From assembly GCA_021780905.1 (NCBI GenBank), contig JAJXXW010000086.1, positions 16,700 to 80,699 on the forward strand: a stretch of 64,000 nucleotides of DNA. Direction: 5' to 3'. A program made the translations under genes and the position numbers. Below the pieces are notes generated by a model. It was given only the letters and a program-made list of their open reading frames with translations, was not told where the DNA came from and did no database searches. The stretch comes from a bacterium. Lineage in GTDB: Bacteria; Verrucomicrobiota; Verrucomicrobiia; Limisphaerales; UBA11358. Within the stretch, counting starts at the first letter, position 1; every line of letters begins with the position of its first letter. Of the stretch, positions 53,512 to 63,086 are shown piece after piece.

Positions 53512-55158
53512 TTACTTGGTGGTATCGGTGATCGGATCAGTCCATTGACCGACCGGTGCCGCGCTGTCCCAGCGGGTGTTGGGATCCATGTTTTGCTTGA
53601 GCGCGATGGGCGTGCTGTTCAAGAAATCGGCCGAATTGGACGGCTTGAAGTCCTGATCCTTGACGATGGTGGGCGTGATGAAGATGATCAGGTTATCCTT
53701 GTTCAACTGCTTGTTTTCGCTGCGAAACAACAAACCCAATCCCGGGATGTCGCCCAGCAAGGGCACCTTGGTAAATGATGCCTTGGGATTGTCCTGCACC
53801 AAGCCGCCCATGACCAGGGTGTTGGCGTTGGGGATCAACACCTGGGTGGTCAAACTCCGGTCGTCAAAGACCGGTGCGGTCAAAGTCTGGGGAGCGCCGT
53901 TCAAGCCGCCGCCGGTGGTTTGGGAAAAATTGCCGAAGAAACTGGACACTTCCGGTGAAACCTTGAGCCAGATGTAATCGTTGGCCGAAATGCGCGGGGT
54001 CACACGGATGATCGTGCCGACGTTGGAGTAAGTCACCGAGGAACCGCCGGCGGTCTGCACCGTGCCGGCCTGAACCTGGAAGACCGGGTAGCCGCGCGTG
54101 ACCGCAAGCGTGGCTTCTTCATTATCGAGGGTGACCACGCGGGGGGTGGACATGATCTGGGCATCCGCCGAGGTGTTCAGGAAGGACAGGACGGCGGACA
54201 AGCCGCTGGCGTTCAAAAAGCCGATGTCGGGCGTCATGCCGCTCAGGGTGTTCCAGGAAAGGCCGCCGCCGCCAATAGCGGTCGCGATGGAGCCAAGGGT
54301 GCTGGACGAACTGGCGGGCAGCGGCAAACCAGCGCCATTGTTGCCCGGGCTGGTGCCGGGGACGGTGGTATTGAACGTGCCGGAGGAATTGCCGTTGCCG
54401 AAGGTGACGTTTTGCGCCTGGAGCGTGCCGGTCCAATCCACGCCTTTCTGGGTGGTCGGATTGCTGGAAATCTCCACCAGGCGGGTTTCAATGAGCACTT
54501 GCCGGGTCGGTTTGTCGAGCTGAATCACGAGCGTTTCGACCGCCTGTTGTTCGGGGTCGGTGGCCACGACCACCAACTGGCTGGTGCGGGTATCGGTCAG
54601 CACCTTGCTGCGCTTGTCGATCAGGACGGACTGGGCGGATAGCAGAATGTTCGAGACGCCGGTGTATTTCAACTGGATGACCTTGGTGAACAGCGGCGGC
54701 GGCGCGGTGGGGTCTTTCATGGTGATGCGGTCAATGCCGGTGGTCTTGTCGTGAATCAACTGCAGGTTGTAATTGTTCAGCAAGGCCAACAGGGCGTTCT
54801 CCGGACTGATATTTTCCCAGCGGATGGACAACGTCGGCTCCGCCTTGATCTGGCCGTTCGCGTCGGGCTGGCCATAACCGATCTTGGGGTCCAGCATGTA
54901 ATTGACCCCGGCCATCCGGGCCAGATTTTCGATGGCCACGGTGATGGGCACGTCGGAGAACCGGATATGCGCCGGGATGCCGCCGCCGGCCGCGTCCGCC
55001 GCCGGCGAATTGGTGCCGGGGACCGGGTTGGCCTCGCTGGTCAAGGCCACAACGGCATTGGTGTCCACGACGGCGGCCGTGGTGGCCGTGTTTGTCTGGG
55101 CTTCAATGGTCAGCCCGCTGGACAGCGCCAGCAGCAGGAGGGAACAGATGGTTTTCAT
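53512..55158 (-). CDS. PilQ/GspD-type secretin
   Basis: The 548-aa protein has a signal peptide and an N0/STN-like domain (IRFSDVPITVAIENLARMAG, GVNYMLDPKIGYG). N1-type repeats follow (VIQLKYTGVSNILLSAQ, QVLIETRLVEISSNP), and then the secretin core (LSFLNTSADAQIMSTPRVVT, LDNEEATLAVTRGYPVF, VGTIIRVTPRISANDYIWLK, TQVLIPNANTLVMGGL and KVPLLGDIPGLGLLF). A GspD signature is complete. It forms the outer-membrane channel of a type IV pilus or type II-like system. It follows PilM, N, O and P-like genes, so the PilQ role is favoured. Confidence 0.92.
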   Translation of the reverse strand: MKTICSLLLLALSSGLTIEAQTNTATTAAVVDTNAVVALTSEANPVPGTNSPAADAAGGGIPAHIRFSDVPITVAIENLARMAGVNYMLDPKIGYGQPDANGQIKAEPTLSIRWENISPENALLALLNNYNLQLIHDKTTGIDRITMKDPTAPPPLFTKVIQLKYTGVSNILLSAQSVLIDKRSKVLTDTRTSQLVVVATDPEQQAVETLVIQLDKPTRQVLIETRLVEISSNPTTQKGVDWTGTLQAQNVTFGNGNSSGTFNTTVPGTSPGNNGAGLPLPASSSSTLGSIATAIGGGGLSWNTLSGMTPDIGFLNASGLSAVLSFLNTSADAQIMSTPRVVTLDNEEATLAVTRGYPVFQVQAGTVQTAGGSSVTYSNVGTIIRVTPRISANDYIWLKVSPEVSSFFGNFSQTTGGGLNGAPQTLTAPVFDDRSLTTQVLIPNANTLVMGGLVQDNPKASFTKVPLLGDIPGLGLLFRSENKQLNKDNLIIFITPTIVKDQDFKPSNSADFLNSTPIALKQNMDPNTRWDSAAPVGQWTDPITDTTK

Positions 55159-55238
55159 AGGTTATTTATTGGTTCTGGATGATTCAGCCTCGGTTGAATG
55201 ATGATGTTGCATTGGCGGTTGCTTGGCAAAAGTTATTT

Positions 55239-55676
55239 TTATTCGTTACTTACCGAAATCCGCTGGACATGGCCGTTCAATTTCACGACGACGAAGGTCG
55301 GCTGAATGTCCAAGCAGCGAAGGTGAACCATGCCCGCGTCTGTTTTGACATCGCCCTCCTCGCCTACCTCGAAAGTGTGATTGTTGATGATCGCCAGCAG
55401 ATGGCCCGGCTGGCCGCTGATCCCAGGGACTTTCAGAGAAGTCGCCTCCACGGTCCGGGAGGGGACCACTTCGGTTCCATAGACCCGGTTGGACTCCGGA
55501 TAGAAAGGATCGCGACCCTCTTGAAATGACGTGGGCAGGGTGAACACCGCCTGCATCTGGGCTGGCGGAGAGGATACGGCCACGGTCGCCGGTTGGTTTT
55601 CCGCCCGCGTGCGCTGGCCGGGCGTCAGCAGGAGCGCCGCCAGCAGCGGGAGCATCAATAGATTTGAATGTTTCAT
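55239..55676 (-). CDS. PilP-like periplasmic lipoprotein/adaptor
   Basis: The 145-aa protein has a signal peptide (LLMLPLLAALLLTPGQRTRA) and the short beta domain expected of PilP/GspC (GRDPFYPESNRVYG, GQPGHLLAIINNHTFEVGEE, VHLRCLDIQPTFVVVKLN). No lipobox is obvious. PilP connects the inner-membrane PilNO complex to PilQ. Assignment rests on position between the PilO-like and secretin genes and on the GRDPF motif typical of PilP C-terminal regions. Confidence 0.6.
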   Translation of the reverse strand: MKHSNLLMLPLLAALLLTPGQRTRAENQPATVAVSSPPAQMQAVFTLPTSFQEGRDPFYPESNRVYGTEVVPSRTVEATSLKVPGISGQPGHLLAIINNHTFEVGEEGDVKTDAGMVHLRCLDIQPTFVVVKLNGHVQRISVSNE

Positions 55677-55680
55677 GGCC

Positions 55681-56250
55681 TTAGGGTTTGGGAATCACCA
55701 GGGCGGCAATGTCCATGTGAAAGGCGAGTTTTTCCCCCGCGATTTCGGGACCGCCGTTGTCAATGCTCAAATTGATGATGCGCAGGTGGGGGAATTTGTT
55801 TTCCAGGTCGGCGGCGAACCGGCCGATGTCGTGATAATAACCGTTGCCGACGATTTGAAACTTGATCTGCCGGAAGGGGAAATCGGGAAGCAGATCCACC
55901 GGCCCTTCCGCCGGCTGGCCGATGGAGGTGATGTCCACGTGCCGACCCATTTTGAACTGGCGCAGGGTGTCGTAAGTCCAGGCAAAAAGATCGCCCGAGG
56001 CCAGGTCTGCCTCGGCCGTTTCGGTCTGGGCGGCGATTTGCGCCACCAGATTGCTGGTCGCGCCTGTCTGCTGGAGCGCCTCCTTCATCTGCCTCAATTT
56101 GGCCGCCTGGCCATTGGTTTCAACCTCCAGTTTGCGGTTGCTTTCGTTCTGGGGGACAATCAGGAAAAAATACACCAAGCCGATCACGACCAGCGTGGCC
56201 GCGATGACCATGATCAGTTTGTTCCGCTTGTCGGAAGAAAGTTTTTTCAT
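55681..56250 (-). CDS. PilO-like inner-membrane protein
   Basis: The 189-aa protein has one N-terminal membrane helix (LIMVIAATLVVIGLVYFFLI) followed by a coiled coil (SNRKLEVETNGQAAKLRQMK) and a C-terminal ferredoxin-like domain (FKMGRHVDITSI, IKFQIVGNGYYHDIGRFAAD). This is the PilO/GspM plan. It partners PilN to form the inner-membrane ring of the pilus machine. The start overlaps the end of the PilN-like gene by 4 bp. Confidence 0.8.
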   Translation of the reverse strand: MKKLSSDKRNKLIMVIAATLVVIGLVYFFLIVPQNESNRKLEVETNGQAAKLRQMKEALQQTGATSNLVAQIAAQTETAEADLASGDLFAWTYDTLRQFKMGRHVDITSIGQPAEGPVDLLPDFPFRQIKFQIVGNGYYHDIGRFAADLENKFPHLRIINLSIDNGGPEIAGEKLAFHMDIAALVIPKP

Positions 56251-56921
56251 CGGGTTTTATCAGCAAAGCGGCATTCCAGGGTGAACAGAACATAAGGCTT
56301 GCCGCCGACGGTTGACTGGGGAGAGGACAACGAGGCCAGCTTGACGCCGCTGGCCGGATCCAAATTGGCCATGAAAAAACTCTGCGCCGCCAGGGCCTCT
56401 TTGAAGGGATTCACCTTGTCGCCCGCGTTGGAACTGGTATCGCGGGCGTCCAACGTCAACAGTATATGCTCGGTGATGGTGGTCGGCCGGCCCAAAATCG
56501 TGAAGCCGTATTTGTTGGTGGTCGTCGGCACACCCTCCGTCTTGGTGTAGGATTGTTCTAGCCGGAGATGTTGCAACTGGACGTTCGGCACGTAAATTTT
56601 CTGCAAGGCGTTCAGCAGGTTTCCCTGCAAGAAACGGTTGGTGCTCAGTTGGGTCAAGGCGTTCAGGCGAAGCTGGCCGTCCTCCAGGGTCTTGTGATCC
56701 GCCAGCACCTCCTTGTAATCATCGGCGCGCTGGCTGATTTCAATTTCCACCTGCGCCTTTCGTTCCTGAATGAGCTTGCCATCCAGCCACGAGGTGCTGA
56801 ACACGACCAGCGATGACACCACGAGAAAGATGCCGATTAAAATGGCGCGTTTCACCGGGTCGCGGCGGCGCATCTCGGCCTCGGCCAGGGCCTCGCTCAA
56901 TAAATTGATTCGAATGGGCAT
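56247..56921 (-). CDS. PilN-like inner-membrane protein
   Basis: The 224-aa protein begins MPIRINLLSEALAEAEMRRR, containing the INLL motif by which PilN binds the PilM ATPase-like protein. A membrane helix (AILIGIFLVVSSLVVF), a coiled coil and a beta domain follow. Length is typical. It is coupled to PilO-like (overlap ATGA) and 7 bp from PilM. Confidence 0.85.
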   Translation of the reverse strand: MPIRINLLSEALAEAEMRRRDPVKRAILIGIFLVVSSLVVFSTSWLDGKLIQERKAQVEIEISQRADDYKEVLADHKTLEDGQLRLNALTQLSTNRFLQGNLLNALQKIYVPNVQLQHLRLEQSYTKTEGVPTTTNKYGFTILGRPTTITEHILLTLDARDTSSNAGDKVNPFKEALAAQSFFMANLDPASGVKLASLSSPQSTVGGKPYVLFTLECRFADKTR

Positions 56922-56928
56922 AGGAAAT

Positions 56929-58026
56929 TCAGTAGGCCGCCAGCGCGGTGCCGATGGCCACCGTCAGTTGCGGGCCAACGTGTTCAATTTCAACCGCCTG
57001 CTGGCCGGTCAGCGCCAGTTGCAGCGAGCCGGTGGGATTCCAGATCTTACAGTCGGCCAGCAAATCCGCGTGCAGCATCTGCACGATCATCTCGGAAGCC
57101 GTGGAACCGCCGCTCAAATAAACCTCCGTCACCGGCCGGTCCTGCTGGTGCTCGAAAAAATCCAGCGAGGCGCGGATCTCCCGGCCCAGCGGCGTCACCT
57201 GCGCCAGCAGGGCGGACTCGACCTCCGGGGCCATGCCCACCTTGATGCCCTCGGCCTCAGCATAACTGATGCTCATCACCTCGGCCAGGCCGGCGGTGAG
57301 CTGGTCCCCGCCGATGTTGACCGTGCGGATGGTCGCCAACTCGCCGCGATCCAGCACGCACACGGACGTGTGCTGGAATCCGATGTCCACGAGCGCAACG
57401 GTTTCCCGGGTGAAAATTTCCGGCAGCGATCTTTCAATCGCGTTGATCGGGCCGACCAGGGAGGGCACCAGCGCGTCCGCCACCAGGCCCGCAGACGAGG
57501 CCGCCTGCATGATATCACGGATCAGTTGCTCCTTGGACGCAGCCACCAGCACTTTGAGCTTGTTCGACAGATTGATCTGGGCGGTCCGGTTCGGCTCCGG
57601 TTTTTTGTCCCCCGCCGGCGGAGTGTTTTGCGGAATGATGCAGCAGTCAAAAACATGGTTCGGCAATTCCTGCTGGAGATAATTCTTGTGGTTCATCTTC
57701 AGCACGACGCGCATCTGGTCAAGCGGGATCGGCGGCAACTCCACCTGGCGCACCACGGCGTCGCCCAGCCCCACCGCCACGGCGATGTATTTGGTGGTGC
57801 CGCCGAGTTCCTTCACCACGGTCTGGAAATGATCCGACAGCAGTTCGGCGGAGATTTTTTTTTCGAAGATGGGGGCGTCTATCAGGGCATAACGCAGCAG
57901 CGCGTAACCCTCTCCCCGCCGCTCGAGCAGCACCGCCTTGGTGGTCCGGCTGCCCAGATCAATCGCCACAACCTGCGTGCGCTTTTTCGGCAAACTTCCA
58001 TTTAGGAATGGCAATGTGAAACCCAT
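56929..58026 (-). CDS. pilM: PilM-type actin-like ATPase of the pilus machine
   Basis: The 365-aa protein shows the FtsA/PilM actin fold: AIDLGSRTTKAVLL (phosphate 1), ALVDIGFQHTSVCVLD (phosphate 2) and VYLSGGSTASEMIVQML (adenosine motif). It sits under the inner membrane and binds the PilN N terminus. Length is usual for PilM. It starts at ATG 58026; about 320 bp (58027-58347) with no gene lie upstream. Confidence 0.9.
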   Translation of the reverse strand: MGFTLPFLNGSLPKKRTQVVAIDLGSRTTKAVLLERRGEGYALLRYALIDAPIFEKKISAELLSDHFQTVVKELGGTTKYIAVAVGLGDAVVRQVELPPIPLDQMRVVLKMNHKNYLQQELPNHVFDCCIIPQNTPPAGDKKPEPNRTAQINLSNKLKVLVAASKEQLIRDIMQAASSAGLVADALVPSLVGPINAIERSLPEIFTRETVALVDIGFQHTSVCVLDRGELATIRTVNIGGDQLTAGLAEVMSISYAEAEGIKVGMAPEVESALLAQVTPLGREIRASLDFFEHQQDRPVTEVYLSGGSTASEMIVQMLHADLLADCKIWNPTGSLQLALTGQQAVEIEHVGPQLTVAIGTALAAY

Positions 58027-58347
58027 GGGTGCCTTTTTTATAAATTTGTTTGTCTGATTTGCAAGCTATAAATCCAGTCTCAAATTCAAAGCAAATGGCG
58101 CGCCATCGGCCACGCATAGTCCCAATTCACCTTGAAGCGCCGCTTTCGCCTTATTTTGGAACGACACTGTCCATGCTTGGGGCTGCCTTCCGGATCATTC
58201 CCGATCCCGCCGCCCCACGATGAACTTGGGAGCCGGAAACACCCGTGGAAACGGACAGCCGGTGAAAAGCGGCGCTGACCGGTGAGTTTGCGATTGGACA
58301 GCATTCGGGAGCGCGGTGAAATGGGTGGTTTGGTTGGGACCGGATTT
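58027..58347. other. Stretch without a gene between the PilM and PilX-like genes
   Basis: The only open frame (58086-58427 minus, arginine/serine/proline-rich) overlaps the PilX-like coding region and lacks a family. The sequence probably carries the pilM promoter. No repeats or RNA motifs were seen. Confidence 0.5.
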
Positions 58348-59592
58348 CTATTGTTCTTGCCAGGAGGCCACCACGAATCCCCGGGAGAGGCCGTTGGTGG
58401 CCAGGGCCGTGTCGTAGTGGAAATCATAATGGCCGTTCAGGGTCACGGAATTGACCACGGCCGCGCCGATGAGATTTTTGTTGTTGCCGCCGCCGTTTAA
58501 GTTTAGCACGGCTTCGGGAGAATAGATGGCTCCGACAAAGGACGAGGTGCCGCTCAGGGTGATGCTGGTGACCGCCGGCAACCCGAAGACATAAAGGTTT
58601 TCCGGCCGATTGCCGGAAGCGCCACCGTTGGAGTTTCCCGACAAGGTGATGCTGCCCGATTCCTGGTAGATGTTCAACGTGCCGGAGTTGGTCGTGCCGC
58701 CGTTGATGTTCACGGTGGTCGGATTCCAAATCGACGGCTTGATGTCTAGCGTGGCGGTGACCCCGGGCTCGACGGTCACGGGATAGGTATCGTTGATCGT
58801 GTAAAAGCCGCTGGTGGTGATATCATGGATGGTCACAGTGCTGTCGCCGGAACCCGTGGTGATCTGCGGGGCGTTCTGCCAGCCCAGGCCGGTGGCCGCA
58901 GGCAGCGACACGTCCGGGAAATACAGGTTGGCGTCCGTGTAAATGGTGCCCGTCACATTGGCCGGGGCACCCGTGAAAATCGCGTTCCCTCCCAGCCACA
59001 AATTGCCATTGATGATGTGGTTGCCGATGTTCACGATGCCTTTGACCGACGCCACATCGCCATGGTTGCCCACATAGCCGTTGTAAAGTCCATTGCTGCT
59101 CTGGGTGGGATCGAACGAGTTCCAACTGTCCGTGGCGACGCCGTTGCCGTTGAACTGGATGTTGTTGATGGCCACCAGCCCCATCGTGAACATGGCCGAC
59201 TGCACCGAGCGGACGATCACCGTGCGCGAAACGGTGTCCCCGGTTTTGGGCACCATGACGGTGCCAGTGGATTTAATATAAGCCCGGTTGGTGGCCGACG
59301 CACTGAAGAACCAGGCCTGATAGCTGCCGTTGTTGAACTGGCGTGAAAGCACGTTGAAATAGTTGCCGGAGTTCAGGCTGGCCAGTGATTCCTCCACGCC
59401 CGCCTCGGCAATGGCCAGCGCGGCGTTCCAGCACTGGGACCGGGCCGTGAGCTGGTAGCTGTTTTGAACCATCCGCAGGTAGCTTTCGACAATGACCGCC
59501 AACGTCATGATGAAGATCATGGTGACTACCAGCACGCTGCCGCATTGCTGAAGTTTTTTCCGGGGTTCGGTTCGGGGCGGTGGAATTTTCAT
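58348..59592 (-). CDS. PilX-like pilus assembly protein
   Basis: The 414-aa protein has one N-terminal membrane helix preceded by basic residues (GSVLVVTMIFIMTLAVIVES), followed by NSYQLTARSQCWNAALAIAEAGVEE, the pattern of PilX/PilK-type minor pilus proteins with an E-containing helix continuing as the pilin shaft. The large remainder is repeat-rich and glycine/asparagine-rich (INGNLWLGGNAIF, LTINGGTTN-like) with beta-helix character. It may form the pilus tip. It is 13 bp after a prepilin gene. Confidence 0.7.
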   Translation of the reverse strand: MKIPPPRTEPRKKLQQCGSVLVVTMIFIMTLAVIVESYLRMVQNSYQLTARSQCWNAALAIAEAGVEESLASLNSGNYFNVLSRQFNNGSYQAWFFSASATNRAYIKSTGTVMVPKTGDTVSRTVIVRSVQSAMFTMGLVAINNIQFNGNGVATDSWNSFDPTQSSNGLYNGYVGNHGDVASVKGIVNIGNHIINGNLWLGGNAIFTGAPANVTGTIYTDANLYFPDVSLPAATGLGWQNAPQITTGSGDSTVTIHDITTSGFYTINDTYPVTVEPGVTATLDIKPSIWNPTTVNINGGTTNSGTLNIYQESGSITLSGNSNGGASGNRPENLYVFGLPAVTSITLSGTSSFVGAIYSPEAVLNLNGGGNNKNLIGAAVVNSVTLNGHYDFHYDTALATNGLSRGFVVASWQEQ

Positions 59593-59605
59593 GGGAATCT
59601 TCGGG

Positions 59606-60211
59606 TTAATTTTTTACCTGGTTGCGGAGCATGACCTGGGCGGTCTGCACCTCCTCGGTGTTCAGCTTGGAGCCGAGCACCTTCCGGGTGCATTGCCAGG
59701 TCAGGTTGATGACCTTGGTGAACGTCGGATCAAGCCGGCCGGTGGTGGAATTGGTGGATAGATAAAAAGTGCAGGTGTTGCTGTTGACCAGCGGATACCG
59801 GTTGAACAGGCTGAAACTGAAAGCGGTGCAGTCGGAGAGGAGCGTCACGGGATTCTGGCCGGGCTTGGTCAGGGTGAGCAACGACTTGGCCGGATTGAAT
59901 GTGATGGTCGCGCCGTCCGGCCCGTAGGTGTTGGTCAGTTGAAGCGTGACCGGGTTGTTGGTGCTGAAACTGACCAGGGCGGTCGAGTTGCGGATTTCCT
60001 TACTCAGCTTGTTTAGCGTATTGCCGTTTTCGTCGTCCATGTAGGTGTAATTGTAAATGGTGGCAAAATGCCAGGAGGTCACAATGGCCAGGGACAACAC
60101 CACCCCGATCACCACCGTGCCGATGGCCACCGCGACCAACATCTCCACAAACGAAAAAGCGGCGGTTCCGCGCCGGCGACTGGAACTGGACATGGTCGGG
60201 TGCAATTGCAT
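59606..60211 (-). CDS. Type IV prepilin-like protein, second
   Basis: From ATG 60211 the protein has 201 residues. The prepilin motif is R-R-R-G-T-A-A|FSFVEMLVAVAIG, with Glu at position +5 of the mature protein. The hydrophobic N-terminal helix (GTVVIGVVLSLAIV) is followed by a globular head with LTNTYGPDG and CTFYLSTNST. A TTG at 60217 and an ATG at 60193 are alternative starts. The start overlaps the end of the first prepilin gene. Confidence 0.8.
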   Translation of the reverse strand: MQLHPTMSSSSRRRGTAAFSFVEMLVAVAIGTVVIGVVLSLAIVTSWHFATIYNYTYMDDENGNTLNKLSKEIRNSTALVSFSTNNPVTLQLTNTYGPDGATITFNPAKSLLTLTKPGQNPVTLLSDCTAFSFSLFNRYPLVNSNTCTFYLSTNSTTGRLDPTFTKVINLTWQCTRKVLGSKLNTEEVQTAQVMLRNQVKN

Positions 60212-60213
60212 CG

Positions 60214-60708
60214 TCAAGGGCCGAAAAGGTAGTTCTGCATGCCGCCGAGGGCGTTCATCGTCTGCACCTGCCGGGTGTGAGGAACCTGATTGCCGGCAAA
60301 ATTATTCGTCCATTTGAGGGTGATGGTGATGAGGTGGATGTTGGTCCGGTAGCCGAGGGAACTGGGGATGTTGGTCGCGTTGCCGGTGGCGTTGATGGTG
60401 CCGATGTAGACGGTCCCCGCCGAATTGTTGGTGACGCCCATGGGATAGTAATAATTCACAAACGTGGTGGGCGTGTTGGAAAGCTGCCGCCAGGTGAACA
60501 GCCGGAAAGATTCGGTCTTCTCCATCAGGATTTGCGTCGCCCGCATGTCGTCACGTGTGACCCGGAGAATGGCATAACCGCCGTCATACGAGGCGAACAG
60601 GGTGGACACCACGAACGCGGCGATGCCGATCGAACAGAGCACCTCAACCAGGGTGAATGCCGCCCTCCCCGGCGTCGCCTTGCTGGTTTTCCAAGCTGGC
60701 TTTTTCAT
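60214..60708 (-). CDS. Type IV prepilin-like protein, first
   Basis: From ATG 60708 the protein has 164 residues: a short basic leader, the prepilin motif R-A-A|FTLVEVLCSIGIAAFVVS with Glu +5, and a compact head (TESFRLFTWRQLSNTPT, TFVNYYYPMGVTNN). It is probably processed by a PilD-type peptidase, not encoded here. It heads the minus-strand pilus cluster. The 408 bp upstream (60709-61116) carry no other supported gene and should hold the operon promoter. Confidence 0.8.
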   Translation of the reverse strand: MKKPAWKTSKATPGRAAFTLVEVLCSIGIAAFVVSTLFASYDGGYAILRVTRDDMRATQILMEKTESFRLFTWRQLSNTPTTFVNYYYPMGVTNNSAGTVYIGTINATGNATNIPSSLGYRTNIHLITITLKWTNNFAGNQVPHTRQVQTMNALGGMQNYLFGP

Positions 60709-61116
60709 CCGCCAAAATCCCGCCGGTTGGTGCATGGATTGCATATAAAAAACGACAACTACACTCTGCCCGCGATTCTTGAAAAGCAAGGAATGTGCCA
60801 TGATGGCAGAATAGCCAGCGGCGCAAAACGCCGGCCAGCTTGGCTGCGGGTGAAGGGCCGTGTCTTGAAACCGATGCAAGCCGTCCAGTTTTCAGATCAT
60901 CGCGCGGGCGCGCTGAGGGGCCAGGTCCAGAAACGCAGCCAGCAACGGCTTCTGCTTGCCGCACCCCAGCGCGCCGATCAGCGCCGGCGGAAAATCCGGC
61001 CGGGGCCGCGGCCGCATATTGGCCGGAACGCCGGGCGCGGAGAACCGGTTTTGTTGTATAAATAAACATTGAATTGCCAGCGTGTTTGGTTCACCATGCT
61101 AATCACTCCAGCCGCC

Positions 61117-62316
61117 ATGAAACATCCCGAGGTTGAAAAAATTTACCAGGCGGGGCTTATCACCGCCGAGCAGCGGGACAAAATCATCGCTCATTTCGCA
61201 CTCAAGGACGATGGCGGTAATAAATTTCTCGCCATTGTCTCCATCATCGGCGCGGTGCTGATCACGGCGGGCATCGTCCTGCTCATCTCCGCGCATTGGA
61301 ACGAAATCCCGCGCGGCGTTAAGATCGCCGCCGGCCTCGCGCTCATGCTCGGCGCGCACGGCGGCGGCTGGTGGCTGCGCGAAGTCCACGGCCAATACCG
61401 CAAAACCGGCGAGGCGCTGCATCTCGCCGGCTCCGGCTTATTTCTGGCCAATATCGCGCTGCTCGGCCAGATCTACAATCTCGTCTCGCGTCCGCCAAAC
61501 GCGTTTCTGCTGTGGTGGCTGGGCATCGCTGCGCTGCCGTGGCTGTTGCGCTCGAAGGCGCAGCACGCGCTGGTGTTGCTGGCGTTCGGCGTCTGGTTCG
61601 GCCTCGAACTCAACGAGCACGGCGACTGGTTTTTCTGCGACGACGCGCGGCAGATCCTGCTCTACGCGCTGCTCGGGCTGATTTACCTCGGCGGCGGCTG
61701 GTGTCTGCGCGCGACGAGCTTTGCCGGATTTTCCGGCGTCACGGAGAAACTCGGCCTGCTCGCCTTTCTAATTTTTTTCTATCCGCTGACGTGGAAGGAA
61801 TTTTTCGGCTGGAACAACGCGGAATTTGCAACGTGGCTGTTGCCCGCGCTCGGTCTGGTCGCGCTCGGGTTGCTGGCGGCGGGGGCGAAAAATCTTCGCG
61901 CGCTGACCGCGCAATGGCGCTGGACGTGGCTGGCCGCGCTGGCGGGCATGATGATGTTCATGGGCACGGTCTGGTTCGGCTGCTGGCAGATCGAAGCGGG
62001 CGCCGGCCCGCGCTATTTTTACTGGGGCGAATCGTGGAGTTACCTTATTGGGACGCTGGCGTTGTTCGTTTTTTGCCTGCTGCAAATCCTGGTCGGCTTG
62101 CAGGAACGCTCGCCGGCGCTGGTCAACCTCGGCGTCGCGTTCGTCGCGCTGGACATCTTCGCGGCGTATTTTGACCTGTTCGGCTCGCTGGCGCGCACCG
62201 GCGTGATGTTTTTGATTTCATGCGTTTTCCTGATTGTCTTCGGCCTCTATCTCGAAAAGAAACGCCGCGCGCTCATGCGACAAATCAAAACCGCCGCCAT
62301 CCCGGAGTCCCGATGA
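61117..62316 (+). CDS. DUF2157-family membrane protein
   Basis: From ATG 61117 the protein has 399 residues with about ten membrane helices. The N-terminal cytosolic part (MKHPEVEKIYQAGLITAEQR) leads into FLAIVSIIGAVLITAGIVLL, ISAHWNEIPRGVKIAAGLAL, the DUF2157 signature. The last helices end in LIVFGLYLEKKRR. ATG 61096 is an alternative. Function is unknown; in many genomes DUF2157 genes are paired with a GDYXXLXY gene, exactly as here, with a 4-bp overlap. Confidence 0.9.
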   Translation: MKHPEVEKIYQAGLITAEQRDKIIAHFALKDDGGNKFLAIVSIIGAVLITAGIVLLISAHWNEIPRGVKIAAGLALMLGAHGGGWWLREVHGQYRKTGEALHLAGSGLFLANIALLGQIYNLVSRPPNAFLLWWLGIAALPWLLRSKAQHALVLLAFGVWFGLELNEHGDWFFCDDARQILLYALLGLIYLGGGWCLRATSFAGFSGVTEKLGLLAFLIFFYPLTWKEFFGWNNAEFATWLLPALGLVALGLLAAGAKNLRALTAQWRWTWLAALAGMMMFMGTVWFGCWQIEAGAGPRYFYWGESWSYLIGTLALFVFCLLQILVGLQERSPALVNLGVAFVALDIFAAYFDLFGSLARTGVMFLISCVFLIVFGLYLEKKRRALMRQIKTAAIPESR

Positions 62317-62858
62317 AACTCAAGCTTTTCCTCCTCGTCCTCGCGCTCCAATGCGCGTGGCTGCTCGGCACCACGTTCCAGCAGGAACGCGCCCTGGCCA
62401 CCGGCAAAACCATCCTGCTCGAAACCGAGCGGGTGGACCCGCGCGACCCGCTGCGCGGCGACTACCTGATTTTGAACTACAAAATCAGCACCGTGCCGAC
62501 CAGCCTCTTCTCACCGCCGGTGAAAACCAATTTGCCGGCGGGCACGAAGGTGTTTGTCGCCGTCCGGCCCGGCCCGGATGATTTTTACGTCGTGAACCGC
62601 GCCAGCACCAGTCCGTTCACGCCCGCCGCCGACGAACGGCTGCTGCGCGGCCAAAGCAACGGCCGCTGGTGGAACCAGGGCAGTTCCATCCACGTGAAAT
62701 ACGGTCTGGAAAAATATTTTGTCGCCGAAGGCACCGGCAATCCGCATGGCAAGCTGACCGTGCTGGCCGTGGTCTCCGCGTCCGGCCGCGCGACCATCAA
62801 GGAAGTCTTTGTGGACGGCAAACCCTACGCCGAGGCCATGCGCGATAATCATCCATAA
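62313..62858 (+). CDS. GDYXXLXY-domain protein
   Basis: The 181-aa protein has an N-terminal membrane helix (LFLLVLALQCAWLLGTTF) and the diagnostic DPRDPLRGDYLILNY, then VFVAVRPGPDDFYVVNRAS, RLLRGQSNGRWW and SSIHVKYGLEKYFVAEGTG. It is anchored by the helix with the domain outside the cytosol. It is coupled to the DUF2157 gene. The function of the pair is unknown. The 228 bp downstream (62859-63086) contain no supported gene. Confidence 0.92.
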   Translation: MKLKLFLLVLALQCAWLLGTTFQQERALATGKTILLETERVDPRDPLRGDYLILNYKISTVPTSLFSPPVKTNLPAGTKVFVAVRPGPDDFYVVNRASTSPFTPAADERLLRGQSNGRWWNQGSSIHVKYGLEKYFVAEGTGNPHGKLTVLAVVSASGRATIKEVFVDGKPYAEAMRDNHP

Positions 62859-63086
62859 CCCCTCCCGCCCACTGCATCATTTGGGATTGCTAAATAGGTG
62901 TTGATAGTTGGACTGAGAACATGGCGTAAAGTGTCCCCGTCCGCTTGAATCGAAACAATCCGTGCCCAACCCGCTGAAACCGGACCTTTTTCCTGGTTTT
63001 TGTGCTTCGGGTTAGAACGGAGGTTTGAATGGCGTCATTTTTTACTTCTCCAGAAACGTCAAATCGCCTATCGTATGAGTCCCGTT

